Below are positions 1 to 5,523 of a stretch of 15,565 nt of DNA, in pieces. The notes under the pieces were generated by a model, which was given only the letters and a program-made list of their open reading frames with translations, had not been told where the DNA came from and did no database searches. The first letter of the stretch is position 1. Each line of letters opens with the position of its first letter. Origin of the DNA: an uncultured Oscillospiraceae bacterium (GTDB lineage Bacteria; Bacillota; Clostridia; Oscillospirales; Ruminococcaceae). A program made the translations under genes and the position numbers. Where the stretch lies: contig CAKSJL010000039.1 in assembly GCA_934463345.1 (NCBI GenBank), positions 1 to 15,565 on the forward strand, given 5' to 3'.

Positions 1-229
1 TATTTTTATAATTATAGAACCATATTCCCTGATCATTCTCTCTTGATGCAGTTCTTGTATTAGCATATGTAATAAAGGTGCTTGCCTCGATCATATACTT
101 ATTACCAGAAACCGATATTCCTCTGTCCTTCATCTGAGTTGTCTTGATAACATCAGGTCTCTCTCCACTATTGATCATTGCCTGAATCTTTTTGTCAGTA
201 CAAATGTAATTTTTTTCATCAAAACTCAT
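1..229 (-). CDS. 5' part of an unrecognised protein gene, runs off the left edge
   Basis: An open frame of 76 codons begins at the ATG on the minus strand at 229 and reaches the window edge without a stop. The start is supported by a strong ribosome binding site, AAAGGAGG (238-245), eight bases upstream of the ATG. The protein begins MSFDEKNYICTDKKIQAM and continues with a polar, mixed alpha/beta-looking sequence; no signal peptide or membrane segment is visible. I do not recognise a family. Its promoter is a near copy of the one serving the 603-residue gene at 554-2365, so the two are probably co-regulated. The ~150-base leader holds two GC-rich hairpins. Function unknown; that it is a real gene is well supported by the start context and promoter. 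Confidence 0.75.
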   Translation of the reverse strand, partial: MSFDEKNYICTDKKIQAMINSGERPDVIKTTQMKDRGISVSGNKYMIEASTFITYANTRTASRENDQGIWFYNYKN

Positions 230-284
230 AGTTTTTTCCTCCTTTGGAAAATTGAAAGATATTTGATTTCGTATGACGTATGGG

Positions 285-344
285 ATATCCGGAATCCCGG
301 ATATGTTCCTGACGTGGGACCTTTTCTCCTTCGGTTCCGTCAGG
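285..344 (-). promoter_or_regulatory. Two GC-rich hairpins in the leader of the left-edge gene
   Basis: Two inverted repeats lie between the promoter (near 390) and the ribosome binding site (238-245). In transcript order the first is CCTGACG/CGTCAGG (arms 338-344 and 308-314), extended inwards by a partly paired GGAACC/GGTCCC. The second is ATATCCGG/CCGGATAT (arms 297-304 and 285-292) with a 4-base loop. They stand out as GC-rich in an AT-rich leader. Neither is followed by a T run, so they are not plain terminators. They may control translation or mRNA stability. I cannot match them to a known riboswitch class. Confidence 0.5.
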
Positions 345-367
345 CTATTTAATTGTCAAGTTTCTTT

Positions 368-440
368 GGGCCTTCTTAGCCCTGAATATACTATAACACA
401 CTATTTTTAGTAAATCTCCGGAGTCTTTTGCCCTAAAAAA
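368..440 (-). promoter_or_regulatory. Promoter of the left-edge gene, copy 1 of the CTCCGGAG element
   Basis: On the minus strand an extended -10, TGT-TATAGT (hexamer 390-395), lacks a good -35 hexamer. At that position lies the palindrome CTCCGGAG (416-423), with TAGGGCAAAA (426-435) further upstream. Positions 382-440 match 2468-2526, upstream of the 603-residue gene, at 50 of 59 positions without gaps. The transcript should begin with a small hairpin, GGGC/GCCC (368-382). A poor -35 with a conserved palindrome over it suggests an activator-dependent promoter, or one read by an alternative sigma factor (inference). The rest of 230-553 holds the leader hairpins and the hairpin at 505-541; I see no gene there. 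Confidence 0.6.
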
Positions 441-504
441 ATACAAAAAATACTACCTCCGAAACGATCATAAGAATAGCGATGCTTAAAAACTTTTTTG
501 TGAG

Positions 505-541
505 AAGTATACCACAAATGCCATAGTGGCATTTGTGGCAT
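505..541 (-). terminator. Perfect 12-bp hairpin after the 603-residue gene
   Basis: CCACAAATGCCA (512-523) pairs perfectly with 527-538 around a 3-base loop, and two or three more pairs are possible outside a mismatch. It lies 16 bases past the stop codon of the gene ending at 554, so it probably ends or protects that mRNA. There is no T run on the minus strand, so efficient intrinsic termination is doubtful. The 19-base left part (505-523) recurs at 4620-4638 with 17 of 19 matches, in another hairpin. Confidence 0.45.
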
Positions 542-553
542 GATCCTGAATCA

Positions 554-2365
554 TTAATCTTTTCTCTTTGTTTTATGAGAATTCAGATATTCTTTTATTA
601 GCATCTTATATTGATTATTGTGAACATCATATTCAACAGGAAGAGGTTCTAATGAATCGATATACTTATTACCCTTACTGTTTTCAAACAGTACAACCTT
701 AGAAAATCTACCTCTTATTTTTTCAATCTGTATTTTGCCCTCATCATCAACAATATTATACATTCTACAGAACTTATCGAACTCGCCCTTACCGGTAGTA
801 TTTATTTTATTAAAGAATTTAGCGATTACTCTTGTTTTGCCTCCGTCGAAGACATACGCCGCTATTTTTACGTTTATATCTTTACCATTTTCAATGCAAT
901 CTACATCTCTTATGCAGCCGTGGTATTCAACATCAGGCATAAACTCATCTTCTGATGTCATTGCAGGAATATATTGATAATACATTACTTCATCAGGAAC
1001 GGTTGCTATATTTATTTTGTGTGCATCCTCAATATGCTTTTCAAAGAAATCTATTACTTTTTTCTCTTTATTTGAACTGCCGATCGTAACATTAAAAATA
1101 CCTCTTAACTGAGTGGCGGTATTTACATTTGCGCCACAGTATTTATTATCAAGTTTAGAAAGATCAAGATATTTGATTTCCTCTTCATCCTTAGCCCAGA
1201 GTTCAAAATCCTCCGCAAACTCCTGGAAAGCTCGTCTTCCTGTTGTAAGCACATTATTATAGATTAAATTGGCAGACTTCAGTTCATTTTCAAGTATTAC
1301 ATTTACCTTTATGCTAAGATTAAAATCGCCTTCAACATCTTTTGATTTATTGATTTTCGCATCAGTTAAGCAAGCTGGATAATTTTTCCAGTTGTCTGAG
1401 GTATCATATACTACATATCTCTTGAAAAAAGCATCAGTATCAAGCTGATTATACTCTATTCTATCATTTCTGTCTTCTAATGTACAAAGTCTGATTATAT
1501 CATCATACTGCTCCATTACAGCTGCATTCGGTGTTTCCTTTGGAAGCAGCGAAGTGATAAACTTTATTTTTTTAACTGCAAGTTCTGCTTCGCAGAGTCT
1601 ACCAATTATTTTTTTCACATCAATCTTTCCTACTTCATTGATGCAGTTGAAATTTTTGCAAAACTTATCAAACTCTGCTTTTCCCTTACTATGAACGCAG
1701 TTGAAGTATTTACAATATTTTTCAGTAATCCCGCCATTATACAGATATGCTGATATTCTTATTGTAACATCATCAGGATGACGCTTATCCTTGAAACAAT
1801 CGATTTTTTTAATTACAGCAGTATATACTGTATTTTCGATGAAGCCGCCAACAGGATCAATTACAGGAATGATACTGTAGTTCTTGACCTTAGCCGGAAC
1901 ATTAACATCATTTGAAATATCAGCTTCTTTTATAAGAATAGCTGTTATTTCTTTTTTTGTTTCCTCATCATCGAATACAGGTATAGCTATATCTTCTATA
2001 AGTCTTGCTGTTCCAAAGGATATCTCACATATTCTTCCTAAGAGTATATCTAAGCGAAGCTCAGATTCTCCGTTTTCGTTTTTCTTGATTAAACCAAAAG
2101 CAGTTATTAAATTTTGAAATACCTTTCTGCCTTTTGTGAAAATATGTCTGTAGTTCTTTTTTAACTGCTTGATTCCGTCTTCTACGTCAACAAGAATTGT
2201 TATAGTTACTGTATAATCATTTTGTGAAGCAATCCCATTTGAAACAAGGGATTTATTGACTTCGACACCAGTGATTATTCCTGCGTAACCATTAACAGCA
2301 TTGACAGACTCGCCTACAACGTATTCCTCAAATATCTTTGAAGTATCAATTGTGTTATTTTTCAT
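554..2365 (-). CDS. Unrecognised 603-residue protein of four tandem ~148-residue modules
   Basis: The ATG at 2365 has AAGGAG eight bases upstream. The protein is soluble, with no signal peptide or membrane segment. It is an internal fourfold repeat. A helix-like motif of the form T/S-x-G-[RK]-x-x-F-x-x-F begins at residues 78, 226, 374 and 523, a spacing of 148, 148 and 149. In modules 1, 2 and 4 it is followed about 30 residues later by G-R-x-[CS] (110, 255, 552); module 3 has a divergent form. Each motif is preceded by beta-rich sequence of the type V-x-I-x-x-x-V/L. Modules 1 and 3 resemble each other more, as do 2 and 4, suggesting two successive duplications. The pattern reminds me of OB-fold-like phage DUF669 proteins, which would fit nucleic-acid binding, but that is a guess from motif shape. 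It is served by the CTCCGGAG promoter and followed by a hairpin. Confidence 0.85.
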   Translation of the reverse strand: MKNNTIDTSKIFEEYVVGESVNAVNGYAGIITGVEVNKSLVSNGIASQNDYTVTITILVDVEDGIKQLKKNYRHIFTKGRKVFQNLITAFGLIKKNENGESELRLDILLGRICEISFGTARLIEDIAIPVFDDEETKKEITAILIKEADISNDVNVPAKVKNYSIIPVIDPVGGFIENTVYTAVIKKIDCFKDKRHPDDVTIRISAYLYNGGITEKYCKYFNCVHSKGKAEFDKFCKNFNCINEVGKIDVKKIIGRLCEAELAVKKIKFITSLLPKETPNAAVMEQYDDIIRLCTLEDRNDRIEYNQLDTDAFFKRYVVYDTSDNWKNYPACLTDAKINKSKDVEGDFNLSIKVNVILENELKSANLIYNNVLTTGRRAFQEFAEDFELWAKDEEEIKYLDLSKLDNKYCGANVNTATQLRGIFNVTIGSSNKEKKVIDFFEKHIEDAHKINIATVPDEVMYYQYIPAMTSEDEFMPDVEYHGCIRDVDCIENGKDINVKIAAYVFDGGKTRVIAKFFNKINTTGKGEFDKFCRMYNIVDDEGKIQIEKIRGRFSKVVLFENSKGNKYIDSLEPLPVEYDVHNNQYKMLIKEYLNSHKTKRKD

Positions 2366-2452
2366 TGTAATTACTCCTTTATCAAAAAAATATTAACATG
2401 ACCTGATAACATTAAGTCTGAAACTTGTTCCATATTCAATTTTCAAGTTACT

Positions 2453-2526
2453 CAGACCCAATTAGGTCTGAATATATAATAACACAGTATTTTTCAATAA
2501 TCTCCGGAGCATTTTGCCCTAAAAAA
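2453..2526 (-). promoter_or_regulatory. Promoter of the four-module gene, copy 2 of the CTCCGGAG element
   Basis: The minus strand carries an extended -10, TGT-TATTAT (hexamer 2476-2481), the palindrome CTCCGGAG (2502-2509) over the -35 position, and TAGGGCAAAA (2512-2521) upstream. Spacing is identical to copy 1. Just downstream of the -10 a 6-bp hairpin, CAGACC/GGTCTG (2453-2470), would lie at the mRNA 5' end. Copy 1 has a hairpin at the same place with different stem bases, and both are followed by AACTTGA-x-AATT. The leader from here to the ATG is about 100 bases. Confidence 0.6.
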
Positions 2527-2529
2527 TTG

Positions 2530-2565
2530 CAAAAAAATAAAGCAGCCGAAATATCATCGGCTGCT
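2530..2565 (-). terminator. Intrinsic terminator of the 620-residue gene
   Basis: A 9-bp stem, AGCAGCCGA (2541-2549) with TCGGCTGCT (2557-2565), has a 7-base loop. Read on the minus strand it is followed by TTATTTTTTT. It lies six bases past the stop codon at 2571, a textbook intrinsic terminator. It isolates this gene from the downstream promoter copy at 2453-2526. Confidence 0.9.
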
Positions 2566-2570
2566 TCTCA

Positions 2571-4433
2571 TCAAACGTGAAACAATGCTCCCAATCCAAG
2601 CTGTGATAGCTTATTTAACTCATATGCTTCCATTGTATACCATAATTTATTTATTTTTACTGTTCCTTTTTTAGGAATAGCTAATATTTCAATACAAATT
2701 GAATCATTTACATTGATAGTTGAAACAAAAGCGTCTCCCGTTTCTATATGTTCATTCCAATTTCGTGCGATTATAGAAGCTGTATTGAGTAAATCTTCTT
2801 GTTTTTCATGAAGGATTCTATTAAGAAAATTATTATCCGTTATTTTTTCAACCAGCACTCCACAAGTTATTCTATCATTAATCGCTTCAATAAGCCAATC
2901 AACGTTAAATTGAGCTTTACAACAGCTTTTAATAATACTCTTAAAATGCATATTCAATACATAACTTGCCATTTGAGCATCATCAACATTAGTGTAGCTC
3001 ATGAGAATATTTACTATTTCGCATACTTTTTTACTCATATTATGAAGTCTCTTCCATTCATCACTGCCCATATTAGCTAAGAAACGTTCATTAAGTCTTT
3101 CTATCATTACACTCTTAAACATATCATCGGCTTTTTCTAGCTTTGAGATAATGGCTGAAAAAGGCTTAGAATCATCGTGCTTATTATATTGATATGTATA
3201 TTTCAGTTTTGTTTTGTAAAGGTATGCTAATTCCTGCATAATCGTTATTGCTACTGAAATATTAATTTTCTCATCATCCAGCATATCAGGCAACCACCAA
3301 TTAGCAACTGTTTTAAGATGCTTCAAAGCAAATCTTATATCTGAGTCTCTTAACTCTATGGGCACTCCATCATATATAAGATCCATAATTTCTTTCTGCA
3401 CATATACTAGCTTATAATCTTCCTTTGGTATTCTTCCTGACAGCAATTTTTCTACTATTTTCAAATCTGAAAAAGGCATAGTTTTTTCAACCCTCTGGGA
3501 AAAGGAACGTTCACTATACGGTGATGTTCTTATACCAACATTTGCCTCATTTGGAATATCGCTAAACGCTCTCACAACATAATACCTATTAAAACAGGCG
3601 TAAAATGTATCGAATACACCATAATAATAGGGTAGCTTCTTTATGTATTCTTTATCAATGCTCTGAACGATATAATCCAAATTTGACTCAATATACTCGA
3701 TCACCTCACTAATTTTGTCTTTTGTATGAAAACGATCAGCCGAACTGCTTAAAGCAAATGAACGAAACTGTTCAACTTCTTCACGGCTAAGAGTTTTTAA
3801 AGCTTCGATTATTATATTTTCAAATTCATTACCATCTTTTATTTTTTTGTCCTTTATTCTTTCTTTAACAGCCTGAGTTAATTTCGTATACGCCTGCGGA
3901 GCATCATTTTTCTCTTGATCGTAAATCTGGAAATATGCTTTTACAATTAAGCTTGTAAGTTCAGAATTAATATACCACCAGTCGTTAAGTATCTCATAAT
4001 AACAGTTATTACATCTATCAGCATACCCAGGTGTTGTTCTTGTTTTTATTTTTTCCATTAAACAAAGTAAAGTATCTTCATCAAGAACATCACTTTTTTC
4101 TCCATATATGATAACATCTGCCATGCTTGGCTTTGATAATACCTTCAAAAGCGGACAATTTGTCTCTACAATATACAGGAATTTAGCCAAGCTTAACAAA
4201 TCTGATTTTTCCTGCTCGCTCTTGTTCTCAAACTCATGTAAGCGCAAACCTAGAATTTTCTCAACTTTGTCTAATAATCCATTTTTTCTTGTATTCCTAA
4301 AAAGATGGTAAGCATCATTATCCATCAAAACATTCAGATAATACTCATTCCTCAGCTCTGTTATTACTTCGCTTAGTTTACTGCGATGAACTTCCTCTAA
4401 AGCATGTTCTGCATCTTCTAACCAATCTGGCAT
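2571..4433 (-). CDS. Unrecognised 620-residue, probably helical protein
   Basis: The ATG at 4433 is preceded by a G run (GGGGGG) six bases upstream, a weak and unusual ribosome binding site, and by a consensus sigma-A promoter. The protein is hydrophilic and appears largely alpha-helical; no signal peptide, membrane helix or familiar catalytic motif is visible. Noticeable local features are C-x-x-C (DRCNNCYY, about residue 142), an aromatic patch NDWWYIN just after it, a central segment ANWWLPDMLDD, and a beta-like C-terminal tail around KGTVKINKLWYTMEAYEL. Large helical proteins without enzymatic motifs are common in accessory regions, but I cannot name a family and do not assign a function. 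The gene has its own promoter and terminator, so it is a separate transcription unit from the two CTCCGGAG-driven genes. Confidence 0.85.
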   Translation of the reverse strand: MPDWLEDAEHALEEVHRSKLSEVITELRNEYYLNVLMDNDAYHLFRNTRKNGLLDKVEKILGLRLHEFENKSEQEKSDLLSLAKFLYIVETNCPLLKVLSKPSMADVIIYGEKSDVLDEDTLLCLMEKIKTRTTPGYADRCNNCYYEILNDWWYINSELTSLIVKAYFQIYDQEKNDAPQAYTKLTQAVKERIKDKKIKDGNEFENIIIEALKTLSREEVEQFRSFALSSSADRFHTKDKISEVIEYIESNLDYIVQSIDKEYIKKLPYYYGVFDTFYACFNRYYVVRAFSDIPNEANVGIRTSPYSERSFSQRVEKTMPFSDLKIVEKLLSGRIPKEDYKLVYVQKEIMDLIYDGVPIELRDSDIRFALKHLKTVANWWLPDMLDDEKINISVAITIMQELAYLYKTKLKYTYQYNKHDDSKPFSAIISKLEKADDMFKSVMIERLNERFLANMGSDEWKRLHNMSKKVCEIVNILMSYTNVDDAQMASYVLNMHFKSIIKSCCKAQFNVDWLIEAINDRITCGVLVEKITDNNFLNRILHEKQEDLLNTASIIARNWNEHIETGDAFVSTINVNDSICIEILAIPKKGTVKINKLWYTMEAYELNKLSQLGLGALFHV

Positions 4434-4463
4434 TGATATCCCCCCACTACAATTGTTATGCTA

Positions 4464-4492
4464 ATTATACTTCAAAACCATACACTCGTCAA
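4464..4492 (-). promoter_or_regulatory. Sigma-A promoter of the 620-residue gene
   Basis: On the minus strand, TTGACG (4487-4492) and a perfect TATAAT (4464-4469) are separated by exactly 17 bases. Transcription should start about 20 bases before the ATG at 4433, giving a very short leader. Confidence 0.85.
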
Positions 4493-4602
4493 GATTACGG
4501 GAAATACTTCTAATAGTATTATTTTAACCTGCTAATGCTGTTGACTTTTTCCTAGTCGGCAATAACGTCGGCAGAATCAAAGCTCATACAGTTCAATTCT
4601 TC

Positions 4603-4666
4603 GCAAAGAAAAAAGAAAAAAGCATACCACTAATGCCACCTGTCAGCGGTGAATGTGGTATGCTTT
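4603..4666 (-). terminator. Orphan intrinsic terminator
   Basis: An 11-12-bp stem, AAGCATACCAC (4620-4630) with GTGGTATGCTT (4655-4665), encloses a smaller CACC/GGTG stem. On the minus strand it is followed by a long T-rich tract, TTTTTTCTTTTTTCTTTG. It is a strong minus-strand terminator, yet no gene lies upstream on that strand before the tRNA, which has its own terminator at 5000-5029. It may be left over from a deleted gene. Confidence 0.75.
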
Positions 4667-4684
4667 CTTCATTCTCAAATATTT

Positions 4685-4760
4685 TTGTTTACCATAGTAA
4701 ACAAGCAATTTTGTCTATTTTTCGTAATTTTGATTCAATTTGTTAACCTAAGTAAACAAA
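4685..4760. repeat. Two TTTGTTWAC-N4-GTAAACAA dyads, 55 bp apart
   Basis: Dyad 1 has perfect 8-bp arms (TTGTTTAC 4685-4692, GTAAACAA 4697-4704). Dyad 2 has 9-bp arms with one mismatch (4739-4747, 4752-4760). They are direct copies of each other, and their centres are 55 bp apart. Paired dyads of this size are typical of repressor operators or recombinase core sites; no regulator or recombinase gene is present in the window. Confidence 0.55.
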
Positions 4761-4993
4761 CTCTATAGGAAACCTTCGGGTTCTACACCCAAAACTTTAC
4801 TGCCGACGACACAAAAATCTTGGAATTCCGTACTTTTCTCGAAAAATAGCGAAATATCCAAGTAAAACCTGACGACTTACCGCCGACGTATAGCAGCAAA
4901 ACTATACTTGCCGACGGATTCGCCGACGAACAACCGCCAATGTGGACCTAAAGATTTCCGTATGACAAAATGTGTGATTTTTGGCTATATACA

Positions 4994-5029
4994 AATAAAT
5001 AACCCCAATGCTCAAGCAAGCATTGGGGT
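4994..5029 (-). terminator. Terminator of tRNA-fMet
   Basis: An 11-bp perfect stem, ACCCCAATGCT on the complementary strand (5019-5029 with 5002-5012), and a 6-base loop are followed on the minus strand by TATTTATTTGT. It lies seven bases past the CCA end of the tRNA gene. Confidence 0.9.
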
Positions 5030-5035
5030 GTTTTC

Positions 5036-5112
<77 letters not shown>

Positions 5113-5146
5113 TTTTATATTGTGTGCTTTCCCTTAGTGCTTAATT

Positions 5147-5175
5147 ATTATATCACGTATGAATTACATTGTCAA
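5147..5175 (-). promoter_or_regulatory. Consensus sigma-A promoter of tRNA-fMet
   Basis: On the minus strand TTGACA (5170-5175) and TATAAT (5147-5152) are both perfect and 17 bases apart, about 35 bases upstream of the mature tRNA 5' end. This fits a strong stable-RNA promoter. Confidence 0.92.
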
Positions 5176-5360
5176 TACCTTTCTACAAATTTTTTTGAAA
5201 AAATTTTCTGAAGTATTTTTGTGACACTGGCTGCAAAGCTGGAAGTTCATGACTTATAATTAAACGCTGTAATAAATTAGCAAAGCTTGATAATGTGATT
5301 CATATAAAGTATTTCTCTTTTTAAGTGAAAAATAAATATTTTGTAATTTTAAAAAAGCTA

Positions 5361-5523
5361 TTTCCTTTTTACGAAATATGTTGTATAATAAGTATAGGCT
5401 GTGCAGGGAAGAGGTGTTTATTTAAAGCCATGACTGACTTGCGCATTCGTATACTTTAGGCAGCACCGCACAAAATCCGTCTATTGGCTTTGTGCTGTAT
5501 TGCCTTTATTCACTGGAGTTTTT
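5361..5523 (+). promoter_or_regulatory. Putative promoter and structured leader before the AI-2E/nadA operon
   Basis: A perfect TATAAT (5384-5389) has only a weak -35, TTTCCT, 17 bases upstream. From the expected start near 5396 to the ATG at 5524 lies a ~128-base leader that can fold strongly. AAGTATA (5390-5396) can pair with TATACTT (about 5450-5457), and GGCAGCAC (5459-5466) or the following CACAAA can pair with the TTTGTGCTG...GCC region (5489-5504), closing just before the GGAG ribosome binding site (5515-5518). It is not followed by a T run, so any control would act on translation or stability. No known riboswitch class is recognised. I see nothing else in 5176-5360 beyond AT-rich spacer. 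Confidence 0.45.

Larger units (their letters stand above)
4555..4927. repeat. Inverted pairs of GTCGGC repeats in a gene-free stretch
   Basis: The stretch 4434-5001 has no credible gene. It contains six copies of GTCGGC: two on the plus strand (4555-4560, 4567-4572) and four on the minus strand (4802-4807, 4882-4887, 4910-4915, 4922-4927). The outermost pairs have the same internal design, GTCGGC-N6-GTCGGCA, in opposite orientation, so they act as inverted ends of a 373-bp segment. Inside lie an orphan terminator and two further dyads. The layout resembles arm-type and core-type integrase sites, or a small non-autonomous element (inference). It lies on the 3' side of the tRNA-fMet gene. Confidence 0.5.

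Noticed and set aside
285..344. A known riboswitch class in the left-edge leader
   Set aside because: I compared it by eye with fluoride, tetrahydrofolate, guanidine and preQ1 patterns and found none of their conserved cores.
4772..4782. 11-bp identity (ACCTTCGGGTT) with the anticodon arm of tRNA-fMet (5065-5075), as a possible attachment duplicate
   Set aside because: It does not extend to the tRNA 3' end as integrative duplications usually do, and 11 bases can arise by chance in this tetraloop-like sequence.
4788..4960. Open minus-strand frame in the gene-free stretch, ending in KFWV-stop
   Set aside because: It has no start codon or ribosome binding site, and its codons merely read through the GTCGGC repeats.
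5453..5490. T-box-like sequence (AGG...ACCGC...CGTCTA) in the leader before the AI-2E gene
   Set aside because: The key TGGN that pairs with the tRNA CCA end is absent, the leader is too short for a Stem I with specifier loop, and there is no terminator; the likeness is probably chance.
5500..5523. TTG as start of the AI-2E protein
   Set aside because: It falls in the 3' arm of the leader hairpin and the GGAG lies downstream of it, in front of ATG 5524.
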